Positions 33,667 through 42,796 of a DNA stretch of 64,000 nt are shown one piece after another; position 1 is the first letter of the stretch; each line of letters begins with the position of its first letter. The stretch is taken from the NCBI RefSeq assembly GCF_041915215.1, contig NZ_JAYSBV010000001.1. The stretch is one strand, 5' to 3'. This stretch comes from Zoogloea sp021286885 (GTDB lineage Bacteria; Pseudomonadota; Gammaproteobacteria; Burkholderiales; Rhodocyclaceae). The translations under genes were made by a program, and so were the position numbers. The notes beneath the pieces were generated by a model. That model had not been told where the DNA came from. It ran no database searches and worked only from the letters and a program-made list of their open reading frames with translations.

Positions 33667-33832
33667 GGCGAAATACCGGAGTTGTACGGGGAGGCGCAAA
33701 ACCTGATGACGCCAGAGGCGCAGGCTGCACGATACAAAAGCAAAGAACAATCCAGGGCGCTCGCACGCCATAAATGCGAAACCGCAACGCCCCGAAGGTT
33801 CGTTGCGGTGCAAACCACCCGCGCCAGAAGGC

Positions 33833-35008
33833 TCAGGGGGTCAGATCAAATTCTTCGGTGCGCTTGGGCGGATAGGTTTCCCAGCCGCCACAGGCCGGAC
33901 AGCGCCAGTAGAACTGGCGGGCCTTGAAGCCACAATCATTGCAGCGATAGCGGGCCACCCGGCGGGTGTGCCCATGCACCAAGCCCTTCACCAACTCGAT
34001 ATCCTGACGCTGTTCCACCGGCGCGGTGAGCAGCGCAGCCTCAAGAAGCTTGTCCAGCCCCAGCAGCGTGGGGTTGCGGCGCAGCTCCTCGCGCACCAGA
34101 TGGTAGGCCGCCGAGGCGCCTTCCTTTTGCAACTCCCACTGGAACAGGGCGTCCAGCAGATCCAGGGACGGGTATTGATCCAGATAGCTGCGCAGCAGTT
34201 GCATCCCCTGGTCCAGCCGGTTCAGGCGCCGATAAGCGTCCATGATGCGCTCGGCCACCAAGGCCATATACACCGGGTCTTGATTTTCGACCTTTTTCCA
34301 GGCTTCAAGGGCGGCTTCGTCATCCCCTTGGGAAGCCAGCAGATCGCCCAGCAACATGCTGGCCCGCACCGACTTGCGGTTGATGGCCAGCGCCTGGAGC
34401 AGGGCCTGCCGGGCTTCATCAAAACGGGAGTTGGCCATGGCAGCCGAGGCCAGTTCGCAATGAAAGTTGGCTACTTCCTTTTGCCACAGCACGCTTTCGT
34501 GGTTGGGCAGGGCTTCTGCGATTTCGATGGCCTTGGCCCAGTCTTTGGTCTGCTGATAGATGTCGAGCAGATGCTTGAGGGCAAAATCCACCAATCGGGA
34601 GCCCCGCAGCTGGACGAAGACGCTTTCGGCCCGATCCAGCAGGCCAGCCTTCAGAAAATCCATCCCCAGCTCGGAGAGGGCCTGCAGGCGCTGATCTTCG
34701 GAGAGGTCATCGCGATCCACCAGATTTTGGTGCATCTTGATGGCCCGGTCGATTTCGCCACGCCGGCGGAACAGGCTGCCCAACGCAAAATGCAATTCGA
34801 CCGTTTGATTATCGATGCGGGCCGCTTCGATGAAGGCATCGATCGCCTTGTCAGGCTGCTCGTTGAGCAAGAAATTGAGCCCGGTCAGGTAGCTGCGCGG
34901 CAGGGCGCGAGACTCCCGAACCAGGTGCTTGATGTCAATACGGGCGGCCAGCCAGCCAAGGGCGAAGAAGAGCGGGAAGCCCAGCAGCCACCAGAGTTCG
35001 AATTCCAT
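33833..35008 (-). CDS. lapB: LPS assembly protein B: TPR and rubredoxin-like protein
   Basis: 391 aa. An N-terminal membrane anchor (WWLLGFPLFFALGWLAARIDI) is followed by a series of TPR repeats (about 45-340) and a C-terminal rubredoxin-type metal site CNDCGFKARQFYWRCPACGGW, with the four Cys in two CxxC pairs. LapB (YciM) controls LpxC turnover by FtsH and so LPS amount. It pairs with lapA just upstream (12-base gap). Confidence 0.95.
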   Translation of the reverse strand: MEFELWWLLGFPLFFALGWLAARIDIKHLVRESRALPRSYLTGLNFLLNEQPDKAIDAFIEAARIDNQTVELHFALGSLFRRRGEIDRAIKMHQNLVDRDDLSEDQRLQALSELGMDFLKAGLLDRAESVFVQLRGSRLVDFALKHLLDIYQQTKDWAKAIEIAEALPNHESVLWQKEVANFHCELASAAMANSRFDEARQALLQALAINRKSVRASMLLGDLLASQGDDEAALEAWKKVENQDPVYMALVAERIMDAYRRLNRLDQGMQLLRSYLDQYPSLDLLDALFQWELQKEGASAAYHLVREELRRNPTLLGLDKLLEAALLTAPVEQRQDIELVKGLVHGHTRRVARYRCNDCGFKARQFYWRCPACGGWETYPPKRTEEFDLTP

Positions 35009-35020
35009 GGAGGATCAGGA

Positions 35021-35323
35021 TCAATAGCTGTCGGGCAGGTCTGCGCCATGCACGACGGGTTGGGCCGGAGCTGCCGGCGGAGGCGGCGTCTGACGACCTC
35101 GCAGCAAACCGATTTCCCGGTGCTGCCGATAGACAGTGGACAGGGTGGCCAGCACGCCAATCAGCACGCCCAGCACCACAAACATGAGGATCACGAGCAC
35201 CAGAGGCAGCTGCCACTGGGCACCGAGAAAGAAATGCAGGGTGACGGCATCATCATTCTTGATGGCGAAACCCAGCAGAACACAAAACAGGAAGAGGCGG
35301 AAAATCCAGACTAGAGCGCGCAT
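35021..35323 (-). CDS. lapA: LapA-domain membrane protein
   Basis: 100 aa with two transmembrane helices (IFRLFLFCVLLGFAIKN and LPLVLVILMFVVLGVLIGVLATL) followed by a short coiled segment and a Pro-rich tail. Typical partner of LapB. Between it and ihfB is a strong terminator, so lapAB probably have their own promoter. Confidence 0.9.
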   Translation of the reverse strand: MRALVWIFRLFLFCVLLGFAIKNDDAVTLHFFLGAQWQLPLVLVILMFVVLGVLIGVLATLSTVYRQHREIGLLRGRQTPPPPAAPAQPVVHGADLPDSY

Positions 35324-35348
35324 GCGCCGATTATCCCCGACGTGGACA

Positions 35349-35377
35349 AAAAAAAGAAGGCGGCTTTCGCCGCCTTC
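35349..35377 (-). terminator. Rho-independent terminator after ihfB
   Basis: Nine-bp stem GAAGGCGGC (35356-35364) / GCCGCCTTC (35369-35377), TTTC loop, with eight T on the minus strand. It ends the rpsA-ihfB transcript before lapA. Confidence 0.9.
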
Positions 35378-35435
35378 CCTGTTCGAGCCCGGTGAAGCCG
35401 GACTGGAGATGCATCAATACAACAGGTTGCCGAGG

Positions 35436-35720
35436 CTAGCCCATCAGATCAACGCGCTCCCGCAACTCCTTGCCGGCCTTGAAGTGCGGAACATACTTTT
35501 CCGGCACCTGTACCTTTTCACCCGATTTGGGATTGCGCCCAACCCGGGGGGGCCGGTAATTCAAGGCAAAGCTACCGAAGCCGCGAATCTCGATGCGATC
35601 ACCCCGCGAAAGGGCATCCGTCATCGCATCGAGAATCATCTTCACGGCGAGCTCGGCGTCCTTCGCTGCCAGCTGGGGGAAACGCTCCGCCAGCTGGGCG
35701 ATGAGCTCCGACTTGGTCAT
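35436..35720 (-). CDS. ihfB: Integration host factor subunit beta
   Basis: 94 aa: MTKSELIAQLAERFPQL, RIEIRGFGSFALNYRPPRVGRNPKSGEKVQVPEKYVPHFK. The beta-arm with Pro and the terminal ELRERVD are typical of IhfB. Fifteen bases after rpsA, the classic rpsA-ihfB arrangement. Its partner ihfA is about 11 kb away in this window. Confidence 0.97.
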   Translation of the reverse strand: MTKSELIAQLAERFPQLAAKDAELAVKMILDAMTDALSRGDRIEIRGFGSFALNYRPPRVGRNPKSGEKVQVPEKYVPHFKAGKELRERVDLMG

Positions 35721-35735
35721 ATGCTCGAACCGCTC

Positions 35736-37442
35736 TTACTTTTGCTCGTTGAGCTTGGCCTTCAGCAGCGCACCCAGGTTGGTGGTGCCGCTGGCGGCAG
35801 CGGCGCTTTCGGACGCCAGCTTGCTCATGGCTTCGTTCTGCTCGACCTGGTCCTTGGCACGGATGGAGAGGTTGATACCACGGGTCTTGCGATCCACGTT
35901 GATGATCAGGGCCTCAACAGCGTCACCCACCTTCAGGTGTTGGGACAGGTCGTCCACGCGGTCGCGGGAGAACTCGGAAGCGCGCAGGTAGCCTTCAACT
36001 TCTTCGTTCAGGGCGATCACGGCACCACGGGCATCCACGGACTTCACGGAGCCATTCACGAGGGTGTTCTTGTCGTGGGTGGCGATGAAGTTGGTGAAGG
36101 GGTCGCCTTCGAGTTGCTTGATGCCGAGGGAGATGCGCTCCTTCTCGACGTCGATGTTCAGCACCACGGCCTCGACTTCGTCGCCCTTCTTGTACTGGCG
36201 CACGGCTTCTTCGCCGGTCAGGGTCCAGGACAGGTCGGACAGGTGCACCAGACCGTCGATACCACCTTCCAGGCCGATGAACACGCCAAAGTCGGTCAGG
36301 GACTTGATCTGACCACGGACCTTGTCGCCCTTCTTGTGGTTGATGGCGAAATCGTCCCAGGGGTTGGACATGCATTGCTTCATACCCAGGGAGATACGAC
36401 GACGGTCTTCGTCGATTTCGAGAATCATCACTTCGACTTCGTCGCCCAGCTGGACAACCTTGGTCGGGTGGATGTTCTTGTTGGTCCAGTCCATTTCGGA
36501 CACGTGAACCAGACCTTCGATGCCTTGTTCAACTTCAACAAATGCGCCGTAGTCGGTGATGTTGGTCACCTTGCCGAACAGGCGGGTGCCTTGGGGGTAA
36601 CGACGGGAGATGCCGACCCACGGATCTTCGCCCAGTTGCTTCAGACCCAGGGAGACACGGTTCTTCTCTTGGTCGAACTTCAGCACCTTGGCTTCGAGTT
36701 CATCACCCACGGACAGAACTTCGGAGGGGTGACGGACACGGCGCCAGGCCAGGTCGGTGATGTGCAGCAGGCCATCGATGCCGCCCAGGTCAACGAATGC
36801 ACCGTAGTCGGTGATGTTCTTGACCACGCCCTTGACCACGGTACCTTCCTTGAGGGTCTCGAGCAGCTTTTGACGCTCTTCGCCCATGGAGGCTTCGAGC
36901 ACGGCACGGCGGGACACAACCACGTTGTTGCGCTTGCGGTCCAGCTTGATGACCTTGAATTCGAATTCCTTGCCTTCGAAGGGGGTGGTGTCCTTGACCG
37001 GACGCATGTCGACCAGGGAACCAGGCAGGAAGGCGCGGATGCCATTGACCATAACGGTCAGACCACCCTTCACCTTGCCGGTGATCATACCCTTGACGAG
37101 GATGCCGTCGTTCAGGGCCTTGTCCAGATCGTTCCAGGCGGCGATGCGCTTGGCCTTGTCGCGGGACAGGCGGGTTTCGCCGTAGCCGTCTTCGAGTTGC
37201 TCGATGGCAACTTGAACGTAATCGCCCACTTCGGCGGTCAGATCGCCACGGTCGTTACGGAATTCGTCGATGGGAATGTAGCTCTCGGACTTCAGGCCAG
37301 CGTTGACGACCACGAAATTCTGGTCGATGCGCACGACTTCAGCGGTGATCACTTCACCGGCGCGCATTTCCTGGCGGTTGAGGCTTTCCTCGAAAAGGGC
37401 GGCAAAACTTTCCTCGAAGGAGGCTTGGGTGGCAATGGACAT
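35736..37442 (-). CDS. rpsA: 30S ribosomal protein S1
   Basis: 568 aa with six S1 RNA-binding repeats; the first two are divergent and bind the ribosome, the last four bind mRNA. Typical phrases include SYIPIDEFRNDRGDL, GAFVDLGGIDGLLHITDLAWRRVRHPSE, GLKQLGEDPW, FVEVEQGIEGLVHVSEMDW and GVFIGLEGGIDGLVHLSDLSW. Codon use is that of a highly expressed gene. Downstream of aroA-cmk, as cmk-rpsA is in most Proteobacteria. Confidence 0.99.
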   Translation of the reverse strand: MSIATQASFEESFAALFEESLNRQEMRAGEVITAEVVRIDQNFVVVNAGLKSESYIPIDEFRNDRGDLTAEVGDYVQVAIEQLEDGYGETRLSRDKAKRIAAWNDLDKALNDGILVKGMITGKVKGGLTVMVNGIRAFLPGSLVDMRPVKDTTPFEGKEFEFKVIKLDRKRNNVVVSRRAVLEASMGEERQKLLETLKEGTVVKGVVKNITDYGAFVDLGGIDGLLHITDLAWRRVRHPSEVLSVGDELEAKVLKFDQEKNRVSLGLKQLGEDPWVGISRRYPQGTRLFGKVTNITDYGAFVEVEQGIEGLVHVSEMDWTNKNIHPTKVVQLGDEVEVMILEIDEDRRRISLGMKQCMSNPWDDFAINHKKGDKVRGQIKSLTDFGVFIGLEGGIDGLVHLSDLSWTLTGEEAVRQYKKGDEVEAVVLNIDVEKERISLGIKQLEGDPFTNFIATHDKNTLVNGSVKSVDARGAVIALNEEVEGYLRASEFSRDRVDDLSQHLKVGDAVEALIINVDRKTRGINLSIRAKDQVEQNEAMSKLASESAAAASGTTNLGALLKAKLNEQK

Positions 37443-37536
37443 ATTGGTGAAAAAAGAACCTTACAACCGTCCGACAATCGGACAGCTCCTGGTTGATGAC
37501 CCCCCCGGGCCCCAAAGGGCTGGCGGGAGACTGTTA

Positions 37537-39495
37537 TTAGCGAAGCGCTGCGGCTAACTCCAGCGCCTGGGCTACGGCGTGTTCAACCGTAAGTTCAGAC
37601 GTATCAAGTAGCGCTGCATCTTCGCCCTGCCTGAGAGGCGCAACCGCACGCTGGGAATCCCGGGCGTCGCGTTCACGCAGGTCTTTAAGCAGGTCAGCCA
37701 TACTAGCAGCCATTCCTTTACTGATCAACTGCTTATAGCGGCGTTCTGCACGGGCTTCGGCGGAGGCCGTCAAAAAGATCTTGACGGAGGCATCCGGGAA
37801 GATCACTGAGCCCATGTCGCGCCCTTCTGCCACCAGGCCGGGGGCCTTGCGATAGGCCCGCTGGCGCCAGAACAGGGCTTCGCGCACCGCCGGCAGCGCT
37901 GCCACGCGGGAGGCGCCCACCGAGCATTCTTCGGTGCGAATCGCATCGGTCACGTCATCGCCTTCCAAGAGCACCCGCTCGTTCTCGAAGCGGGCCGGCA
38001 GCCGGGCGGCGATGTCGGCGAGTCGCGGCTCATCATCCAGGGCTACGCCCCCGCGCAGGGCGGCGAGGGCCACGATGCGGTAGAGGGCACCGCTGTCCAG
38101 ATGGGCAAACCCCAGGGCTTCAGCCACCCGGGCTGCCACGGTGCCCTTGCCAGACGCCGACGGGCCATCAATGGCCACCACTGGCACGGGCGTGGCGATA
38201 CCACCAAAGGTGTCGAAATACTCGGGGAAGGTCTTGTTCACGCAGCGCGGATCGTTGATGCGCACGCAGGGCCCGCCCAGGGTAACGAGGGAGAAGCACA
38301 TGGCCATTCGGTGATCGTCGTAGGTGTCGATCACCGCAGGCTGGAGCTGGGCCGGGGGCGTCACGGTCAGGCTTTCGGGAAACTCATCGACCTGGGCGCC
38401 GAGCTTGCGCAGCTCGGTGGCCATGGCGGCGAGGCGGTCGGTTTCCTTGACCCGCCAGCTGCCGATGTTGCGCAGGGTGCAGGGGCCGTCGGCAAACAGG
38501 GCCGCCACTGCCAGGGTCATGGCGGCATCGGGGATGTGATTGAGATCCAGATCAAAGGCCTTGAGCTTTCCGGAGGCCGGCGCAGCGGCTTCGATCCAGT
38601 CTTCGCCCCGGGTGATCACCGCGCCCATCACAGCGAGGGCGTCAGCAAACTTCACGTCCCCCTGGATGCTGCGGGCACCGGCGCCCACCACGCGCACCGG
38701 GCCACCGCCCAGGGCGCCAGCGGCCAGAAAATAACTGGCGGTGGATGCATCGCCTTCGACCGCGATGCGGCCCGGGCTGCGATAGCCCTGGCCCGGCGCC
38801 ACCGTGAAGCGGCTCCAGCCGTCGCGCTCAACCAAAACGCCAAAGCGCTCCATCAGGTTGAGGGTGATTTCCACATAGGGACGGCTGATCAGTTCGCCTT
38901 CGACTTCGATCACCAGGGCCCGCTCCCGGGCCACCAGGGGCGCCGCCTGCAGGAGGCCGGTGAGGAACTGGCTGGACACATTGCCGCGCACGCTCACCCG
39001 CTCGGCAGCGAGCTGGGCCGGGCGCAGGGCCAGGGGCGGATAGCCTTCCTGCCCCAGCCATTCGACACTGGCGCCCAGCTGACGCAGCCCGTCCACCAGA
39101 TCACCAATCGGGCGCTCATGCATGCGCGGAACACCGGCCAGACTCACCACCGCATCGCCCCCGGCCTCGACGGCCAAGCACGCGGCAATGGCGGGCACCA
39201 GCGTACGGATGCTGAGGCCGGAGTTCCCCACAAACAGATCCGCCCGGGGCTGGGGAAAGCGGCCAGCACAGCCGGTCACGCGCAGGGAAGCCCCCTCCTC
39301 CACCAGCGGCACGCCCAGGGCGATGAGTGCATTGCGCATCACCCGGGTGTCGTCGGAATCGAGCAGATCGTCGATCAGGGTTTCGCCTTCGGCCAGGGCG
39401 GCCAGCAGCAGCACCCGGTTGGAGATGCTCTTGGAGCCGGGCAGGCGCACCACACCGGCGGCCTTGCCCATGGGGGGCAGGTCAATGAATTCCAT
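37537..39495 (-). CDS. aroA-cmk: Fused 3-phosphoshikimate 1-carboxyvinyltransferase and cytidylate kinase
   Basis: One uninterrupted 652-aa reading frame joins two enzymes usually encoded separately. Residues ~1-430 are EPSP synthase, the sixth step of the shikimate pathway: LPGSKSISNRVLLLAALAEG, GNSGLSIRTLVPA, DASTASYFLAAGAL, KETDRLAAMATELRKLG, DDHRMAMCFSL. Residues ~438-652 are CMP/dCMP kinase: P-loop IDGPSASGKGTVA, LDSGALYR, GRDMGSVIFPDA and RDARDSQR. The linker is only a few residues (FGGIATPVP), with no stop codon or Shine-Dalgarno sequence for a separate cmk. Upstream is tyrA (15-base gap), downstream rpsA. Such fusions are annotated in some Betaproteobacteria. Confidence 0.95.
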   Translation of the reverse strand: MEFIDLPPMGKAAGVVRLPGSKSISNRVLLLAALAEGETLIDDLLDSDDTRVMRNALIALGVPLVEEGASLRVTGCAGRFPQPRADLFVGNSGLSIRTLVPAIAACLAVEAGGDAVVSLAGVPRMHERPIGDLVDGLRQLGASVEWLGQEGYPPLALRPAQLAAERVSVRGNVSSQFLTGLLQAAPLVARERALVIEVEGELISRPYVEITLNLMERFGVLVERDGWSRFTVAPGQGYRSPGRIAVEGDASTASYFLAAGALGGGPVRVVGAGARSIQGDVKFADALAVMGAVITRGEDWIEAAAPASGKLKAFDLDLNHIPDAAMTLAVAALFADGPCTLRNIGSWRVKETDRLAAMATELRKLGAQVDEFPESLTVTPPAQLQPAVIDTYDDHRMAMCFSLVTLGGPCVRINDPRCVNKTFPEYFDTFGGIATPVPVVAIDGPSASGKGTVAARVAEALGFAHLDSGALYRIVALAALRGGVALDDEPRLADIAARLPARFENERVLLEGDDVTDAIRTEECSVGASRVAALPAVREALFWRQRAYRKAPGLVAEGRDMGSVIFPDASVKIFLTASAEARAERRYKQLISKGMAASMADLLKDLRERDARDSQRAVAPLRQGEDAALLDTSELTVEHAVAQALELAAALR

Positions 39496-39510
39496 CAGTC
39501 AATCCTTGGT

Positions 39511-40404
39511 TCACTCGCCCGAGGGCTGGGCGGGAAAAGCTTTTTCGGCCCAGGCGGTGCGTGCCGCACTGGCCTTGGCAAACACGGTTTCCAGGGCGGG
39601 CGCATCGTTGGCCGCGAGCAGGGCGCGCAGATAGGCCAGCTCAGACAAATAGGCATCCAGCTCCGCCAACAGGGAATGGCGATTGGCGCTGCAGATGTCG
39701 CGCCACATTTCCGGGTGGCTGCCAGCGACTCGGGTGAAATCCCGGAAACCGCTCGCCGCGTAGCTGAACAATTGCTCGGCATTGGCCCGCCCGGCCAGCT
39801 CATGGACCAGCCCAAAGGCCAGCAGATGGGGCAGATGGCTGACCGCAGCGAACACCCGGTCGTGCTCCTGGGGGCTCATCTGGTGCAGCACGGCGCCGCA
39901 GGCGGCCCACACTTCGCGCACCCGAGCCACGGCAGCCGGATCGTTTTCGGGCAGGGGCGTGACCACCACCTTGCGCTTTTGGTACAGGTCGGCCATGGCC
40001 GCCTCGGGGCCGCTCTTTTCGGCGCCCGCAATGGGGTGGGCCGGCACCACCTGGGGCAAATGGTGGCCCAGGTGGCGATAGATGGCTTCGATCACATCCC
40101 GCTTGGTGCTGCCTGCGTCGGTGACCAGGGTGCCCGCTTGCAGATGGGGCGCCATGGCGGCCATGACCCCATCCATCTGGCCCACTGGCATGGCGAGCAG
40201 CACCAATTCAGCGCCATCCAGGGCCTCGGCCCAATCGGTACAGACCTGATCGATCAGGCCCAAAGCCCGGGCCCGCTCCAGGGGCTCCGGGCGCCGCCCG
40301 ATGCCCACCACGGTTTCCACCATCCCCGCCTGACGCAGGGCCAGCGCAAAGGAACCGCCAATCAGGCCAACGCCTGCAATGACCAGTTTGCCGATCTTGT
40401 TCAC
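39511..40404 (-). CDS. tyrA: Prephenate dehydrogenase
   Basis: Oxidative decarboxylation of prephenate to 4-hydroxyphenylpyruvate, towards tyrosine. An N-terminal NAD(P) Rossmann fold (KLVIAGVGLIGGSFALALRQAG) is followed by TDAGSTKRDV, HPIAGAEKSGPEAA and SHLPHLLAFGL. The upstream codons to 40494 have no family counterpart. The start is placed at the GTG at 40404 (MNKIGKLVIAG), with GTG at 40410 as an alternative, just after the hisC stop at 40419. About 297 aa. There is no fused chorismate mutase or ACT domain. Confidence 0.93.
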   Translation of the reverse strand: MNKIGKLVIAGVGLIGGSFALALRQAGMVETVVGIGRRPEPLERARALGLIDQVCTDWAEALDGAELVLLAMPVGQMDGVMAAMAPHLQAGTLVTDAGSTKRDVIEAIYRHLGHHLPQVVPAHPIAGAEKSGPEAAMADLYQKRKVVVTPLPENDPAAVARVREVWAACGAVLHQMSPQEHDRVFAAVSHLPHLLAFGLVHELAGRANAEQLFSYAASGFRDFTRVAGSHPEMWRDICSANRHSLLAELDAYLSELAYLRALLAANDAPALETVFAKASAARTAWAEKAFPAQPSGE

Positions 40405-40418
40405 ACGCACCCCGAGCT

Positions 40419-41516
40419 TCAGCCAATCGCCTTGGCGAGGGCTTCCAGGAAGCGCGCATTCTCGCTTTCCAGGCCAATGGATACCCGCAGCCACTCATTC
40501 AGGCCGTAAGGCGCGATGGGACGCACGATCACCCCCTGGCGCAGCAGGCTCTGGTTGACCGCTGCGACATCGCCCACCTTGACGGTGACGAAGTTGCCTG
40601 CCGACGGAATCCACTCCAGCCCATGACGGGCAAAACCCTCGGTGAGCTGGGCCATGCCGGCGCAGTTCATTTCAAAGGTACGGGCCAGAAAATCCTCGTC
40701 GAACAAAGCGGCCGCCGCTGCCGACAGGGCAACGGAGCTGACATTGAAAGGCTGGCGAACCCGATTCATCAGATCGATGACCGCCGGATTGCCCAAGCCG
40801 TAGCCCACCCGCAGACCCGCCAGGCCGTAGGCCTTGGAGAAGGTGCGACAGATGAACAGATTCGGGAAGCGGGACAGCCAGGCAATGGCATCGTAGCGCT
40901 GGGCCGGCTCCAGATATTCGGTATAGGCCTCATCCAGCACCACCAGCACCTGTTCGGGCACCTGGGCCAGGAAGGCCTCCAGCGCCGGGCCGGAGATGAA
41001 GGTGCCGGTCGGGTTGTTGGGGTTGGCGATGAACACCACGCGGGTCTGCTCGGTGATGGCGGCGAGCATGGCATCCAGGTCATGGCCGTAATCCTTGGCC
41101 GGCACCTGCACACACTTGGCCCCCGCCGCGATGGTGGCCAGCGGATAGACCGCAAACGCGTACTGGGAGAACACCGCCTCGGTGCCCGGAGCCAGGTAGG
41201 CGCCCGCCACCAGCTCGAGCACGTCGTTGGAGCCATTGCCCAGCACGATCTGATCCATGCTCACCCCATAGCGGCGCACCAGGGCTTCCTTCAACTCAAA
41301 ACCATTGCCATCGGGATAGCGGGCGATGTCGTCCAGGGCACGCAGCATGGCCAGGCGGGTTTTGTCACCCACACCCAAGGGGTTTTCGTTGGAGGCAAGC
41401 TTGACGATGTTCGCTTCGTCCAGACCCATTTCCCGGGCCAGTTCGGCGATGGGCTTGCCGGGCTGGTAGGGGAACAGGGAACGGATATGGGCCGGGGCCA
41501 GGTCACACACGCGCAT
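40419..41516 (-). CDS. hisC: Histidinol-phosphate / aromatic aminotransferase
   Basis: Class II PLP aminotransferase, 365 aa from the ATG at 41516 (MRVCDLAPAHIRSL). The longer frame to 41564 lacks support. Conserved segments: KLASNENPLG, LGNGSNDVLELV, NPNNPTG, DEAYTEYL, the PLP Lys in RTFSKAYGLAGLRVGYG, and the final IGLESENARFLEAL. Sitting between pheA and tyrA it probably transaminates phenylpyruvate and 4-hydroxyphenylpyruvate as well as, or instead of, histidinol phosphate. A second hisC in a his operon would settle this. Confidence 0.93.
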   Translation of the reverse strand: MRVCDLAPAHIRSLFPYQPGKPIAELAREMGLDEANIVKLASNENPLGVGDKTRLAMLRALDDIARYPDGNGFELKEALVRRYGVSMDQIVLGNGSNDVLELVAGAYLAPGTEAVFSQYAFAVYPLATIAAGAKCVQVPAKDYGHDLDAMLAAITEQTRVVFIANPNNPTGTFISGPALEAFLAQVPEQVLVVLDEAYTEYLEPAQRYDAIAWLSRFPNLFICRTFSKAYGLAGLRVGYGLGNPAVIDLMNRVRQPFNVSSVALSAAAAALFDEDFLARTFEMNCAGMAQLTEGFARHGLEWIPSAGNFVTVKVGDVAAVNQSLLRQGVIVRPIAPYGLNEWLRVSIGLESENARFLEALAKAIG

Positions 41517-41683
41517 GGGGAACTCCGTTTGATCTTTGCAGAAAATACCCCGGAACGGGCACACGGGCGCCTCCGGGGGCGTGAACTCAACAGTTCGGAA
41601 AACCGCTCAACAGACGGCCACACAATAGACAGGCCCGCAGGCAGGCGCCCATCCAGGCCCCCAGCCTAACCGGGCCCGGGCGC

Positions 41684-42781
41684 TCAGTAAACCGCCTGGG
41701 GGTAAGAACCCAAAACCTTCATATAAGCAGCCCGGCTCACCAGATCGGTGAGAGCCTGCTTGATGGCGGGGGCATCCCGGTGGCCTTCGATGTCCACGTA
41801 GAACATGTACTCCCACAGGGCAGCCTTGGCGGGGCGGGATTCGAAGCGGGTCATGGAGACGCCCGCATCGGCCAGGGGGGCCAGCAATTCGTGCACCGCC
41901 CCCGGGCGGTTGGCCGCCGAGATGATGAGGGAGGTTTTATCTGCGCCGGAGGGGCCCGCATCGTGACGCCCCATCACCAGGAAACGGGTGGTGTTGTTGG
42001 GCTCGTCCTCGATGTTCTGGACCAGGGCTGGCAGGCTGTAACGCTCGGCGGCGGGCTGGCCGGCGATGGCGGCAACGCCGTCTTCCTCGGCGGCCAGACG
42101 GGCGGCTTCGGCATTGCTCGTAACCGAGATGCGGGGCACGCCGGGCAGGCTGCGATTAAGCCACTCGTGGCACTGGGCCAGGGATTGGGCGTGGGAATAG
42201 ACCTTGGTGATCCGATCCAGCGACGGCTCCCGGGTCAGCAGGTGCTGGTGGATGCGCAGCACCACCTCGCCACACACCTTGAGGGGCGAACCGAGGAGCA
42301 GATCCAGGGTACGGCCCACGGCGCCCTCGGTGGAGTTTTCAACCGGCACCACACCGTAGTGGGCGTGGCCGGCTTCGACCTCCTGGAACACCGCATCGAT
42401 GGTGCGCTGGGGGGCCAGCCGGGCCGCATGGCCAAAATGCTTGACCGCAGCCCCTTCAGAGAAGGTACCCAAGGGGCCCAGGCAGGCCACCGTGAGGGGC
42501 GACTCCAGCGACAGGCAGGCCGACATCACCTCCCGGAAGAAGAAGGTGACGCTTTCATCGGGCAGTGGGCCGCCGTTCAGGCCCTGGATGCGGCGCAGCA
42601 CCTGGGCTTCGCGCTCGGGACGGTAAATCTGGCCGAACTCGCCGTGGCGGGCCTTGATCTCGCCTACTTCCTGGGCGCAGCGGGCGCGCTCGTTGAGCAG
42701 TTCGAGCATTTTGGCGTCGAGGGCGTCGATGCGTTCGCGCACAACGCCCAGTTCTTTCAACATGGCCTCATTGGTGCTCAT
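41684..42781 (-). CDS. pheA: Chorismate mutase / prephenate dehydratase (P-protein)
   Basis: 365 aa. Chorismate mutase domain ~1-90 (VRERIDALDAKMLELLNERARCAQEVGEIK). Prephenate dehydratase domain ~95-275 with GPLGTFSEGAAVKHFG, VPVENSTEGAVGRTLDLLL, the TKVYSHAQSLAQC segment and NTTRFLVMG. C-terminal ACT domain ~285-360 (LIISAANRPGAVHELLAPLADAGVSMTRFESRPAK), which senses Phe. It follows serC by 15 bases. The 167-base gap to hisC shows no gene. Confidence 0.97.
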   Translation of the reverse strand: MSTNEAMLKELGVVRERIDALDAKMLELLNERARCAQEVGEIKARHGEFGQIYRPEREAQVLRRIQGLNGGPLPDESVTFFFREVMSACLSLESPLTVACLGPLGTFSEGAAVKHFGHAARLAPQRTIDAVFQEVEAGHAHYGVVPVENSTEGAVGRTLDLLLGSPLKVCGEVVLRIHQHLLTREPSLDRITKVYSHAQSLAQCHEWLNRSLPGVPRISVTSNAEAARLAAEEDGVAAIAGQPAAERYSLPALVQNIEDEPNNTTRFLVMGRHDAGPSGADKTSLIISAANRPGAVHELLAPLADAGVSMTRFESRPAKAALWEYMFYVDIEGHRDAPAIKQALTDLVSRAAYMKVLGSYPQAVY

Positions 42782-42796
42782 GGGGTGTGCTCCTCC

